This document shows, piece by piece, positions 8,895 through 16,819 of a stretch of DNA of 64,000 nucleotides. The notes below the pieces were generated by a model that worked only from the letters and a program-made list of their open reading frames with translations, ran no database searches and was not told the origin of the DNA. Positions within the stretch are counted from its first letter, which is position 1, and each line of letters opens with the position of its first letter. The DNA lies in the NCBI GenBank assembly GCA_018812925.1, contig JAHJCU010000004.1, positions 308,289-372,288 of the forward strand, written 5' to 3'. The position numbers and the translations under genes were made by a program. Source of the DNA: Candidatus Omnitrophota bacterium. Its GTDB lineage: Bacteria > CAIJMQ01.

Positions 8895-9107
8895 ATGAAA
8901 AAATATATTACCGAAGAACGAGAATGGTTAAACTTGAAACCCGCAAAGAGGATATCAGAATCCGGTAAATTATGGAAGTTATACTTATCCTTAGGAGGTA
9001 ACCTTGACCCCGAACCCGATACTCAAAGTCCTTTTAACTTTCCAAAAGTTCGGCATAAAAAGTCTTCTTATAGGCGGACAAGCTTGCATCATCTACGGAG
9101 CCGCTGA
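8895..9107 (+). CDS. Small conserved-looking protein upstream of nucleotidyltransferase
   Basis: A 70-residue, positively charged protein with no known domain. Its first 45 or so residues look like a genuine protein, with EREWLNLKPAKR followed by GKLWKLYLSLGG and PEPDTQSPF. I recall a similar lead peptide preceding nucleotidyltransferase-like genes in other bacteria, but cannot verify this. The 3' part overlaps the next gene by 104 nt in another frame. The downstream Shine-Dalgarno sequence and TTG start lie inside this gene, so translation is probably coupled. It could be a partner or antitoxin of the downstream protein; this is inference. Confidence 0.6.
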   Translation: MKKYITEEREWLNLKPAKRISESGKLWKLYLSLGGNLDPEPDTQSPFNFPKVRHKKSSYRRTSLHHLRSR

Positions 9108-9762
9108 ATTTAGCAGAGATACTGACTTTCTCATCCTTTGCGAAACAAAAAATCTGAATAAAAGCAGGAAAGCTTTGACTGCGCTTAAAGCAAGAAACAT
9201 ATATTTTCCCTCTTTCAAAAAAGAATTTTTAGATAAAGGACATGCCTGCCATTTTAGATGCCACGCTGAACCCGCAAAAGGTTTACGAATTGATCTTATG
9301 TCTAAACTTAGAGGATGTGATAGTTTTGAAAAATTGTGGGAAAGAAGACACACCCTAAAATTACCTAACAATAAAAAAATTGAGGTTATAGGGCTTGAGG
9401 ATTTAGTCCGAAGCAAAAAAACTCAGAGAGATAAAGACTGGTTAATGCTAAACCGATTAGTGGAAAACGATATATTTTTGACCCGCCAACCCTCCTGTGC
9501 CAAAATTGAATGGTGGCTATTAGAGTGTCGCAATGCTGTTCTATTAACTCAATTAGCAAAGAAACATAAAAAATTGGCGGAAAAATGTATTGGAGACAGG
9601 CCTCTTTTGAGAACAGCATTGAAAGCAGGAACTGAAAAGCTCCAAAAAGAATTATCTAAAGAAGAGGAAAGAGAGAGAAGAAATGATAAGGAGTATTGGC
9701 AACCTTTAAGAAGAGAACTTGAAATATTACGACATAAAGGAATAACAGACAATAGAAAATAG
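9004..9762 (+). CDS. Nucleotidyltransferase-like protein (MNT/AbiEii-type fold)
   Basis: A 252-residue protein starting at TTG, supported by AGGAGG at 8993-8998 (spacing 5). The N-terminus shows the minimal nucleotidyltransferase signature: G24-G25, then D39-T-D41 in SRDTDFLIL, followed by a strand containing GLRIDLMS as the candidate third carboxylate. The C-terminal 90 residues are helical and highly charged. Such proteins occur in AbiEii-like and MNT toxin-antitoxin modules and as uncharacterised household genes. The gene is coupled to the small ORF upstream, and direct repeats flank the pair. Function as a toxin is not shown. Confidence 0.7.
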   Translation: MTPNPILKVLLTFQKFGIKSLLIGGQACIIYGAAEFSRDTDFLILCETKNLNKSRKALTALKARNIYFPSFKKEFLDKGHACHFRCHAEPAKGLRIDLMSKLRGCDSFEKLWERRHTLKLPNNKKIEVIGLEDLVRSKKTQRDKDWLMLNRLVENDIFLTRQPSCAKIEWWLLECRNAVLLTQLAKKHKKLAEKCIGDRPLLRTALKAGTEKLQKELSKEEERERRNDKEYWQPLRRELEILRHKGITDNRK

Positions 9763-9782
9763 ACTTGAGACTTTAGAGGACA

Positions 9783-9801
9783 GACATAAGACGTTAGACA
9801 T
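9783..9801 (+). repeat. Direct repeat, right of the nucleotidyltransferase pair
   Basis: It matches 8745-8763 at 18 of 19 positions. It lies in a 9750-9830 run of AGAC-type words similar to that on the other side of the module. Confidence 0.7.
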
Positions 9802-9865
9802 GAGACTTTGGACTAGAGACTAAAAAAGTTTTTAAAAAACTACAGAATTTCTAATGCGGGGTTTG

Positions 9866-10474
9866 CTACTTATATTCTCTCAATTTATTACTCGCGTCTA
9901 TCAATTGTCCTTCTTTACCGCCAATTTCGGTTATATACCACTTGTGGGATTTTTTCTCCAGATAAAAAGGTATCAAAGATGGCTCTGTCCTTTGAGAAGG
10001 TTTTTTATCCGTGAGTCCTCCCATTGTGGATTTTAATCCAAGAAAATCTGCAGGCAAAAATGAGACCTCAACTTCAGCTTTATTATCATTAATTCTTGAT
10101 TGTCCAATTTCGTAATCGCCAAATTCAAAAAGACATAAAACACTGAAAGCCGTCTTCGCATAATTCTCATCTTTAAACAGCATCTTAGGATTTTCAATTC
10201 CCATTTCTTTAAATCTCGCCATCATCTCTTTTTGCTTCTCCGTATCTTCTTCGTCTACATTTTTCCATTCTTTCAACAGATTCTTAACCTTTTCGTTCTC
10301 TTCCTGTTTCCAAATCAGATTACTCACTTTTTCCGCTGATGCCATAAAATTGGATGCCGTCTTCTCGGGAGTTCCCTGAGGACCTTCTCGAGCATTTTTC
10401 ACTGCGGAGGAATACTGAAACCAAATTATTAAAACAATCCCTACAACAATTAAAAGACCTATTAACTTTTTCAT
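9866..10474 (-). CDS. Membrane-anchored hypothetical protein
   Basis: A 202-residue protein with an N-terminal hydrophobic segment (about residues 4-20, GLLIVVGIVLIIWF) acting as a signal anchor. A charged helical stretch rich in K and E follows (60-95), then a beta-rich C-terminal half with the segment HKWYITEIGG. The last part resembles DUF4878-type lipoprotein-like domains, but no lipobox Cys is present. No function is assigned. It is the last gene of a minus-strand run that includes the DUF1844 gene 68 nt upstream. Confidence 0.65.
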   Translation of the reverse strand: MKKLIGLLIVVGIVLIIWFQYSSAVKNAREGPQGTPEKTASNFMASAEKVSNLIWKQEENEKVKNLLKEWKNVDEEDTEKQKEMMARFKEMGIENPKMLFKDENYAKTAFSVLCLFEFGDYEIGQSRINDNKAEVEVSFLPADFLGLKSTMGGLTDKKPSQRTEPSLIPFYLEKKSHKWYITEIGGKEGQLIDASNKLREYK

Positions 10475-10542
10475 GACTTATAACTGATCACTTACACTCA
10501 AAGATTTGAAGGAGATACTTTCAAATCTGGCCTTGGGTGTCC

Positions 10543-10956
10543 CTACGGTACTATAATTCTTCTCTTAGAATTTTTACCGTCGGAGGGTTTCTTTTCTTCG
10601 GTTTTTTTGCCTTCTTCCGCCTTTTTAGTTTCTGTCTTTTGTTCTTTATTCTCTTCTTTATCCTTTGTCTCCGCTTCCGGTTTCTTTTCCTGCCCTTTTT
10701 TTACTTCATCCACATAATTCATCTGCATATTTGCCAAAGCATCAGCAAGAGAGCTTTTTTCTTTTGCGGAAAGGTTTCCTTCAGTTTTTGCTTCTATCAT
10801 TCTTAACAATTCTATTGTAGCTCTTGCGCCCGCCAAATCTTTTTCAACCTTGCCGGTAATAGGGTTCATTATTTTTCCTAATTGAAACATACATGACGAG
10901 TAAAGAGACGAAATAAACTGCATAAAATGAATTTCCATTCTTTCTTTTTCTTCCAT
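10543..10956 (-). CDS. DUF1844 domain protein
   Basis: A 137-residue protein whose first 85 residues match the DUF1844 pattern: a helical FMQFISSLYSS start, then LGKIMNPITGK and ATIELLRMIEAKTEGNLS. The remaining 50 residues are a low-complexity K/E/T tail ending in NSKRRIIVP. The family is widespread and small; its function is unknown. Many relatives end in a similar charged tail. A good Shine-Dalgarno (GGAGGG in the minus sense, about 10965) supports the start. Confidence 0.8.
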   Translation of the reverse strand: MEEKERMEIHFMQFISSLYSSCMFQLGKIMNPITGKVEKDLAGARATIELLRMIEAKTEGNLSAKEKSSLADALANMQMNYVDEVKKGQEKKPEAETKDKEENKEQKTETKKAEEGKKTEEKKPSDGKNSKRRIIVP

Positions 10957-10977
10957 TTTTTATCCCTCCTAACAATT

Positions 10978-10995
10978 AGACTTTAGACTATAGAC
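10978..10995 (+). repeat. Left inverted repeat of four-helix-bundle cassette 1
   Basis: AGACTTTAGACTATAGAC here is the reverse complement of 11369-11386 except for one base (17 of 18). Confidence 0.75.
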
Positions 10996-11002
10996 ATCTG
11001 AC

Positions 11003-11362
11003 TCAAGACTTTTCAATATACCTAATTAATCCTTCGAGAATCTTAGCAGTATTCTCATGCTTTAAGTTAAGTTCTTTAAATTTTTCATGATTAATATATT
11101 CTACATCTTCAGAAAATTTAATGTAATAACTCAACTCTGATAATGAAGACATTGCTATATACAAAAACTGAATATATTCATTTTTATGTCTCCGTACAGA
11201 GCCTTCCACTATGTTAGCTGGAACCGATACTGTCGCTCTTCTCATTTGCGAAATCATTCCCCATATTTCACTTTTAGGAAAATTTTCTGTTGTTTGATAT
11301 ATAGCTAAAGCCAACTCGTTAGACAACTGCCATGCCTTTATCTTCTTATAATCTCTTGTCAT
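11003..11362 (-). CDS. Four-helix-bundle protein of the 23S rRNA-intervening-sequence (S23/bIVP) family
   Basis: A 119-residue all-helical protein. The family hallmarks are visible: KIKAWQLSNELALAIY at the start, then an IWGMISQMRRATVSVPANIVEG helix-turn. These proteins were first found encoded inside intervening sequences of 23S rRNA. Relatives include the Avd accessory protein of diversity-generating retroelements. Here the gene stands alone between inverted repeats (10978-10995 and 11369-11386), and its terminal codons and TGA stop lie within the extended left arm. A second paralogue is at 62846-63208. The molecular function is unknown; nucleic-acid binding is a reasonable guess from the basic surface of the family. 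Confidence 0.85.
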   Translation of the reverse strand: MTRDYKKIKAWQLSNELALAIYQTTENFPKSEIWGMISQMRRATVSVPANIVEGSVRRHKNEYIQFLYIAMSSLSELSYYIKFSEDVEYINHEKFKELNLKHENTAKILEGLIRYIEKS

Positions 11363-11368
11363 TTTTTA

Positions 11369-11386
11369 GTCTATAGTCAAAAGTCT
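11369..11386 (-). repeat. Right inverted repeat of four-helix-bundle cassette 1
   Basis: GTCTATAGTCAAAAGTCT pairs with 10978-10995 (17 of 18). The similar word pattern continues to about 11415, into the end of the PagL-like gene. Confidence 0.75.
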
Positions 11387-11404
11387 AAAGTCCCATGTCT
11401 ATCT

Positions 11405-11941
11405 TCAAAAGTCCCAACATAATCCAACCAAAACTATATGATGATTTACTCCTATATTGGGTAATTCTATCGAAGAATTTGAATAGTGTCTGAAGCGATA
11501 ACCTATATCAAGTTTCAAATCATCATTTAACGGGATATAGGTTCCCACTCCCGTTTGAAAAATAAAATTGTATTGTGTTGCCTGCTCTTCTGTCTTCAGA
11601 CTTGTGTAAAGCAATCCTCCTTCAACTTCCCAATACGGGGAAAAACTCCTGTCTTGCATATATCTTTGCTGCCACAGGATTCCCACTCCCGTTTCCATCT
11701 CCGGCGCCGGTTCAACAATATAAGATGCAAACACACTGCCTCCTATATATCCGCCCGGCTTAACTTCCCACAGGGCTCTTGCTACGACCGGGGTTATAGT
11801 ACAGTTTTCAACTTCTACCGCAAGGTGAGCGTTGCCATATCCCATCATTACTTCAAACTCTCTTGATATAACTTCGGCGCAAACATTATTTAAAATCACA
11901 AAATAAAAAACCAGAACCATAATAACAGATATCTTCTGCAT
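11405..11941 (-). CDS. PagL-like lipid A 3-O-deacylase / acyloxyacyl hydrolase family outer membrane protein
   Basis: A 178-residue protein with a signal peptide (about 1-22, cleaved after CAE or nearby) and alternating beta-barrel strands. The C-terminal RFRHYSNSSIELPNIG segment carries the H-x-S pair (H152, S154) of the PagL active site, and the chain ends in WDF, an outer-membrane terminal signature. The third catalytic Glu of PagL is not obvious. Enzymes of this family remove the 3-O acyl chain of lipid A. The last codons and TGA stop fall within repeat words shared with the adjacent cassette arm, so the natural C-terminus may have been altered. Confidence 0.75.
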   Translation of the reverse strand: MQKISVIMVLVFYFVILNNVCAEVISREFEVMMGYGNAHLAVEVENCTITPVVARALWEVKPGGYIGGSVFASYIVEPAPEMETGVGILWQQRYMQDRSFSPYWEVEGGLLYTSLKTEEQATQYNFIFQTGVGTYIPLNDDLKLDIGYRFRHYSNSSIELPNIGVNHHIVLVGLCWDF

Positions 11942-11990
11942 TACTTTCTCCTATTAAAGTGATTTAATTTTAGTTTTGAGCGTTATTATA

Positions 11991-12809
11991 TCAATAACCA
12001 CCAAATGCCACATCCAGAATCATCATTAACGTAAAGCCCACTATTGTGCCCATAGTAGCCAAATCGCCGTGTCCGCCATGTTGTGACTCAGGAATTAATT
12101 CTTCAATTACAATAAAAAACATTGCTCCGGCAGCAAAGGCTAAAGCATACGGCAATATGGAGTGAGTTAAAATAACTGCTGTTGCTCCAATAACTGCTCC
12201 GATTGGTTCGACTATTCCGGATAATTGTCCATACCAGAAACTTTTGAAACGCGAGAGCCCTTCTCTACGTAGCGGCATGGCAACTGCCATTCCTTCTGGA
12301 ATATCCTGAATCCCTATTCCTATTGTTAAAGCCACTGCAGCCTGCATGGTAATAGACGAAGAATCACCCGCTATAATAGCGCCGAAAGCAACTCCTATAG
12401 CTAATCCTTCGGGAAGATTGTGTAATGCCATAGCAAGAACAAGCAAAGTAGTGCGCTGCCAAGATGTTTTTACGCCTTCGGCTTTCTCAATGGGAGAATC
12501 TAATTGAAGATGAGGTAACACTTTATCCAGAATTCTTAAGAAAATCCCTCCGGCAAGGAAACCAACAGCAGCAGGAAACCAGAAAGGAGTGATATGTCTT
12601 TGAACCGATATTGCTATCGACGGCATAAGCATTGACCAGAAAATAGCAGCAATCATTATACCCGCGGCAAACCCAAGCATTAAATCTAGAAATTTACGGT
12701 TTATATTTTTCGTCAAAAAAATTGTTGAGGCTCCCAATGCAGTCATTGCCCATGTAAAAATTCCTGCTACAAGAGCTTGAAGTATGTGAATTGCGTGAGG
12801 ATTAATCAA
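11991..12809 (-). CDS. ZIP family divalent metal transporter
   Basis: A 272-residue protein with about eight membrane helices. Helix 4 carries HNLPEGLAIG and helix 5 carries DIPEGMAVAMP, the paired metal-binding motifs of ZupT/ZIP transporters, with GIVEPIGAVIG in the next helix. The loop between helices 3 and 4 is short. It should import Zn, Fe or Mn into the cytoplasm. It lies 8 nt after the superoxide reductase gene on the same strand and is the distal gene of an iron/oxygen defence run, so iron or manganese uptake is a likely role. Confidence 0.88.
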   Translation of the reverse strand: MINPHAIHILQALVAGIFTWAMTALGASTIFLTKNINRKFLDLMLGFAAGIMIAAIFWSMLMPSIAISVQRHITPFWFPAAVGFLAGGIFLRILDKVLPHLQLDSPIEKAEGVKTSWQRTTLLVLAMALHNLPEGLAIGVAFGAIIAGDSSSITMQAAVALTIGIGIQDIPEGMAVAMPLRREGLSRFKSFWYGQLSGIVEPIGAVIGATAVILTHSILPYALAFAAGAMFFIVIEELIPESQHGGHGDLATMGTIVGFTLMMILDVAFGGY

Positions 12810-12816
12810 TTGTGCA

Positions 12817-13212
12817 TCACTCCACTTTTAATTCCTTGGAATTTTCCCACAACCCATGAATATTGCAATATGAAGACGCGAATATTGTTCCGGGTTTATT
12901 TGTTTTGAAACTTATCATTCCGGCAGGATGAGTATAAACAGTGCTTGTATTTGGTCCTTGGGAAGATTCTCCGTGAGAACCGAATTGAAGTTTTCCAATC
13001 TGATGTGGGAATGTCTCGTTTTCGGGCAGAAAATAAATATCAATCCAACAAATATGATGTTCGGTAGTATTTGGATGCGGTATCTCTTTGCCTGTTTCTA
13101 TATTGATATTGAAAAAATCTCCTTTTTTTACTTTATCGGGAGCATCAATTACAGGAACATGTTTTTCTTTCTTCCAATCCGCGCTTTGGAACAAATCTTT
13201 TACACTTTTCAT
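12817..13212 (-). CDS. Superoxide reductase, one-iron (neelaredoxin) type
   Basis: A 131-residue protein with the full Fe(His)4Cys centre: H18 in EKHVP, H46 and H52 in the HPNTTEHH segment, and C116 plus H119 in CNIHG. E16 corresponds to the distal Glu and K17 to the catalytic Lys of the family. No N-terminal desulforedoxin domain is present, so it is the 1Fe class. It reduces superoxide to peroxide without making oxygen, a hallmark of anaerobes. A separate desulforedoxin gene (20411-20536) next to a flavin reductase could supply electrons. It is 13 nt downstream of a ferritin-like gene. Confidence 0.92.
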   Translation of the reverse strand: MKSVKDLFQSADWKKEKHVPVIDAPDKVKKGDFFNINIETGKEIPHPNTTEHHICWIDIYFLPENETFPHQIGKLQFGSHGESSQGPNTSTVYTHPAGMISFKTNKPGTIFASSYCNIHGLWENSKELKVE

Positions 13213-13225
13213 TTGAATATCTCCC

Positions 13226-13702
13226 TTAAATCCTCAATCCTTTTTCGGAATTCTTTTTTGCGATATGTTCCACCATATTTATAAGATAGTCTTTCTGTTC
13301 TATTTCTTCCTCCAAAATATTGGCTAAACTTTCGTGATTGCAGGATGTTTTGCCTTTTGAAAAACTTATCAGTTCTTTATAAGCATCAACTGCGCTTTGT
13401 TTGCTTTTTATATTCTGAAACAATATTGATTTAACAGAAAAATCTTTGGGGACTTCATAACTACAGTTGGCTATTTTATGCCAATCTTTCGGAGTAAGAA
13501 CAGGTGTTCCGCCCAATTCTATTATCTTGTCGGCTAATATCCCAGCATGTTTAAGCTCCTCTGTTGCCATTTCTTCCAGTTCTTTGGCGATTTCATCACG
13601 CATATGACCCACCATAACCTTTGCGCCAATCCAAAAACAATAGTAAGAAAGCCATTCATCTGCCAATGCCTGATTAAGTAATTCGATAAGTTTTCTTTCC
13701 AT
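13226..13702 (-). CDS. Ferritin-like protein (bacterioferritin/Dps-like diiron fold)
   Basis: A 158-residue four-helix protein. Diiron-site residues can be placed at E16 in LADEWLSYY, an E-x-x-H pair in EEMATEELKHA, and a C-terminal EEEIEQKDYL helix. The spacing fits bacterioferritin/Dps-like members. A central loop with C104 and C127 is unusual. It probably stores iron or removes peroxide made by the neighbouring superoxide reductase. It lies between that gene and a rubrerythrin-type gene, all closely spaced on the minus strand. Confidence 0.8.
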   Translation of the reverse strand: MERKLIELLNQALADEWLSYYCFWIGAKVMVGHMRDEIAKELEEMATEELKHAGILADKIIELGGTPVLTPKDWHKIANCSYEVPKDFSVKSILFQNIKSKQSAVDAYKELISFSKGKTSCNHESLANILEEEIEQKDYLINMVEHIAKKNSEKGLRI

Positions 13703-13719
13703 ATATCTGACTCCTTATC

Positions 13720-14199
13720 TTATAGGGTGTTTTTAAAATTCGCCAATTTCAAGAAATGTTTTCTCTCTTCCTCCATTATCCTATCTATTATACTTTTCTG
13801 ACTTTCGGGAACAAAGTTTTTAGTTTCCTGATAATACGCTATAGAATCAAGCTCCATCCTCATTGCAAAATCAATAATAGCCACAGCATCCAACTTCTTC
13901 TGTAACTGCTCATCAATTCCTTTTTTAAATATAATGTTGTCGGCATAAGCTCTTAAATAAGAAAAATATTCGGGTGGATATACTTCTTGTGGTTCGTATG
14001 TTTCTATTTCCGAAAGCATTTCTTCAAATATTTCTTTATGTTTTATTTCATCATCGGAAAGCAAAAAGAACAATTCCCTTATTTTTTCGTTATCTTCCAA
14101 CTCGGCAAACTTTTTATAAAATTCCCATCCATTCTCCTCTATTTTAATTGCAAATTGTAAAACCTCGCTTACTCCCATGCTTATGTTTTCAGAACTCAT
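13720..14199 (-). CDS. Rubrerythrin-like ferritin-family protein
   Basis: A 159-residue helical protein with duplicated E...E-x-x-H diiron motifs: EENGWEFYKKF and DDEIKHKEIF in the first half, MELDSIAYYQE and EEERKHFLKL in the second. No rubredoxin domain is attached. Such erythrin-only proteins act as peroxide-detoxifying or iron-sensing diiron proteins. A strong Shine-Dalgarno (AAGGAGG, minus sense, about 14204-14214) precedes the start, which follows a gap of 59 nt from the permease. It is probably the first gene of the small operon that continues into the bacterioferritin-like, superoxide reductase and ZIP genes. Confidence 0.82.
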   Translation of the reverse strand: MSSENISMGVSEVLQFAIKIEENGWEFYKKFAELEDNEKIRELFFLLSDDEIKHKEIFEEMLSEIETYEPQEVYPPEYFSYLRAYADNIIFKKGIDEQLQKKLDAVAIIDFAMRMELDSIAYYQETKNFVPESQKSIIDRIMEEERKHFLKLANFKNTL

Positions 14200-14258
14200 A
14201 TTATTTCGCCTCCTTTTAAAGTTATCAGAATAACTCTAACATATCTTTTTATCTTCTT

Positions 14259-15500
14259 TCAATTCTTATCTACAGAATATCCTGTTTTTTTTATGGAAGA
14301 TTCAATCGCTGATTCCGCAACTTCGCCTTCCACTTCTATTTGTTTTTTCTTTAAACTCACACGGACTTCTTTAACTCCGTCTAATTTTTTGAGTGCTTCT
14401 TCCAGAATTTTCACACAGTGCTGACATGTCATATCAGGAACTTTAAATATTCTGCCTATTCCTTTAATTTCCTTATCGGTTTTTGCGAATAACCCTTTAA
14501 ATATTAAAACAGTCAATATTCCCGCGGATATAACCTTAAGCCAATAAGGCAACATTTTCATATTACCGGAAATAATGGCCATATTATTTCCGGAAATCCG
14601 CCATATATAATCAATAAGAAAGCCGAATATCACGGAAATAAAAACAATGCTGAAAAGATAAATGAAAAGCACTTTTTTCCCGAGTTTGCCACCAACAAAT
14701 GATATAGTCGCAGTATTGGTGGCAGGACCCGCAAAAAGAAAAATCAATCCTGCGCCGGGAGACATGCCTTTTAAAATAAGGCTTGCAGCAATAGGTATGG
14801 AACCCGTTGCACAAACATAAATTGGGATTCCCACAAGAAGCATAATAGGGTAGGCAATTTGCGGCTTTCCCAAATATTTAGATATTATATCCGGCGATAC
14901 CAAGTATCCTATCACTCCGCCGACAACCACTCCGATTATTAACCATTTACCCGTATCTTTAATCAATTCTAAAAAACCGTATCTGAAAATTGATTTTATT
15001 TTTTCACCTAAATTATGAGAATGGAGTGCAGTTATATTACATGTGCTACATATAAAAGTTTTTGGCGGTGAAGATACTGTTTTTTCTTTATCCGTCACGT
15101 TAACCAAAATTCCGGCAAGAATTCCGCCCAAAAAAGATGCAACCGGTTTTATGATGGCAAATAAAGGACCTAGCAGGGAATAAGTTGCAAGTATTGAATC
15201 AACACCGGTTGTAGGAGTAGATATCAGGAAAGAAATTGTAGAACCCTTGCTGGCTCCTTCTTTATTTAAATGCGCGGCAACCGGTATGACTCCGCAGGAA
15301 CAAAGCGGTAAAGGCACTCCAAACAAAGAAGCTTTTATTACGGAAGATAGACTTGCTTTCGAAAAGTGTTTATAAATTTTATCTCTCGGCATAAATACGT
15401 GTAAAATCCCTGCGATAAAAAAACCAAAGAGCAAATACGGCGCCATCTCAATAAGCAAGCCCCATGTTTCTACAACTAATCCTCTTACTATTTCTATCAT
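14259..15500 (-). CDS. SO_0444-type permease with C-terminal heavy-metal-associated domain
   Basis: A 413-residue protein. About eight to ten membrane helices form the ArsP/DUF318 permease core, with a CSCGVIPVAAHL motif near residue 68 and a cytoplasmic loop bearing CSTC (about 151-154). The last 65 residues form an HMA domain with the metal-binding motif MTCQHC. This domain order matches the SO_0444 family, proposed to export Cu, Zn or related metals. The next gene upstream (15521-16261) starts 20 nt before and is probably co-transcribed. Confidence 0.85.
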   Translation of the reverse strand: MIEIVRGLVVETWGLLIEMAPYLLFGFFIAGILHVFMPRDKIYKHFSKASLSSVIKASLFGVPLPLCSCGVIPVAAHLNKEGASKGSTISFLISTPTTGVDSILATYSLLGPLFAIIKPVASFLGGILAGILVNVTDKEKTVSSPPKTFICSTCNITALHSHNLGEKIKSIFRYGFLELIKDTGKWLIIGVVVGGVIGYLVSPDIISKYLGKPQIAYPIMLLVGIPIYVCATGSIPIAASLILKGMSPGAGLIFLFAGPATNTATISFVGGKLGKKVLFIYLFSIVFISVIFGFLIDYIWRISGNNMAIISGNMKMLPYWLKVISAGILTVLIFKGLFAKTDKEIKGIGRIFKVPDMTCQHCVKILEEALKKLDGVKEVRVSLKKKQIEVEGEVAESAIESSIKKTGYSVDKN

Positions 15501-15520
15501 GGCTAATCCTTAAGAATCTG

Positions 15521-16261
15521 TTATTTGATGACTACGTCTGCATCGGAATCAAAAGGGTTTGTTCTTAATGCTAACGAGAAAAGATAGGGATATTTTTTCT
15601 GCAGATGTTTCATATAGTCCAGCCATTCTTCAATCAAAAGAACGTATACTCTTTTTATATCACCTATAAGATGTTCATAATCGGAATCCGGCAGATTTTT
15701 TATATCTTTTCTGTGCGTTAACTCATCAGAAAAATGGAATACAGCCCATAGAAGATTCGTAAAACCTTGATGTTCCAAAAGAATGGGGTTTTCTAATAAA
15801 CGTAGTAAAAAGACTCTTCTATCTTTAAGAAAAGCGAGGAGTTTCTGTAAATCCCCCCTTTTTTTGTCAATTATGTAATCATAGTTTTTAAATTTTTTCT
15901 TAGCATCAAGGAAATCTTTATTCGTCCATTCTTTGCCTATAATAAGATTATTTCTTATTTTGGCCAAATTGCCGTCAAATTCTACTAAGTATTCAAGTAA
16001 CTCAGAACCGACTTCACTGAAAAATGCGCCGATTACCATATTCATCTTTTCCATAATCTGATGCTTTTCCCTTCCAACAAGCACCTTATGAATAATCAAT
16101 GTGACAATCAGAACATCCATAGGAATGAAAGCAATATCTCCCAATAAATAAATAAAAATATGATGAGCATCTTTGAAGATAAGGAAATGCGCAAAATATA
16201 AAACAACGGAAGAAATTATCAATACGATTCCTAAAACAATTTCCCAACTTGGTTTTTTCAT
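15521..16261 (-). CDS. Conserved-looking membrane protein of unknown function
   Basis: A 246-residue protein with two N-terminal membrane helices (about residues 8-29 and 35-60) followed by a long soluble helical domain. I see no catalytic motif. The soluble part contains LLRLLENPILLEHQGFTNLLWAVFHFSDEL-like helices (residues about 150-190). Its place between an exported small protein and a metal permease suggests a role tied to stress or metals, but no function is assigned. The start is preceded by a weak Shine-Dalgarno. Confidence 0.65.
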   Translation of the reverse strand: MKKPSWEIVLGIVLIISSVVLYFAHFLIFKDAHHIFIYLLGDIAFIPMDVLIVTLIIHKVLVGREKHQIMEKMNMVIGAFFSEVGSELLEYLVEFDGNLAKIRNNLIIGKEWTNKDFLDAKKKFKNYDYIIDKKRGDLQKLLAFLKDRRVFLLRLLENPILLEHQGFTNLLWAVFHFSDELTHRKDIKNLPDSDYEHLIGDIKRVYVLLIEEWLDYMKHLQKKYPYLFSLALRTNPFDSDADVVIK

Positions 16262-16277
16262 AAATTACATTACCTTT

Positions 16278-16616
16278 CTAATGTACTATAATTGTTTTCT
16301 TTTGGCTTCCGCTTATATTACAGAAAGCCTCCGCCGTGACAGTGTCCGACATTTTCAAAGAAGGAATATGATATATCGCTTCCTGAGAATTACCTTCTTG
16401 AAGAGAAAAAGTCTGTTCAATTATTTTTTTATCATTTAAAGTAACTTCTACTCTCTTTACATAATGGCTATTGGGATTTGATACAGAGTGAACTATACTT
16501 ACTGCTATATTTTTTTCAGATACGGATACGGTTATATCAACGCTTTTAGGTGCATGAGCAAAGACCGAAGAAACAACAAAAAACATAATAACAAAAGACA
16601 ATATTAAATATTTCAC
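16278..16616 (-). CDS. Exported superoxide-reductase-fold (desulfoferrodoxin-like) protein
   Basis: A 112-residue protein with a clear signal peptide ending in VFA-H (cleavage about residue 20). The mature part resembles the iron domain of superoxide reductase: HSVSNPNSHY (H43, H51), a RVEVTLNDK strand, and a terminal CNISG in place of CNxHG. The usual His ligand after the Cys is Ser102, and the first His could be replaced by mature-terminus H21. It could therefore bind a different or less saturated metal site. It is likely a periplasmic redox or metal protein. A 55-residue membrane protein precedes it in the same direction. Confidence 0.6.
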   Translation of the reverse strand: MKYLILSFVIMFFVVSSVFAHAPKSVDITVSVSEKNIAVSIVHSVSNPNSHYVKRVEVTLNDKKIIEQTFSLQEGNSQEAIYHIPSLKMSDTVTAEAFCNISGSQKKTIIVH

Positions 16617-16641
16617 TTATTCCTCCTTTTCTTTATTAGTT

Positions 16642-16809
16642 TTATCCTATTATAAATAGTTGGATGTGGATTAAAGCAAATAATATAGTAGCAATCCCAC
16701 TTATTTTATGAAGTGTAAAATTTATGCCTGTGATTCCGAGAATAATAGTCGCAACTAATGATATGAAAGCAAGAATTCCTGAATATATTATTAAACGGTA
16801 AGTTGTCAT
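16642..16809 (-). CDS. 55-residue two-helix membrane protein
   Basis: A small open frame reads from ATG at 16809 to TAA at 16642. It encodes about 55 residues with two hydrophobic helices (residues 6-28 and 37-55). Between and within them are two histidines in LHKISGIATILFALIHI, spaced 13 apart on one helix face. This is reminiscent of small haem-b or DUF4405-like membrane proteins. It lies 25 nt upstream of the exported superoxide-reductase-like gene and 10 nt after wrbA, so it belongs to the same run. The identity is uncertain. Confidence 0.5.
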   Translation of the reverse strand: MTTYRLIIYSGILAFISLVATIILGITGINFTLHKISGIATILFALIHIQLFIIG

Positions 16810-16819
16810 TATCTATATT

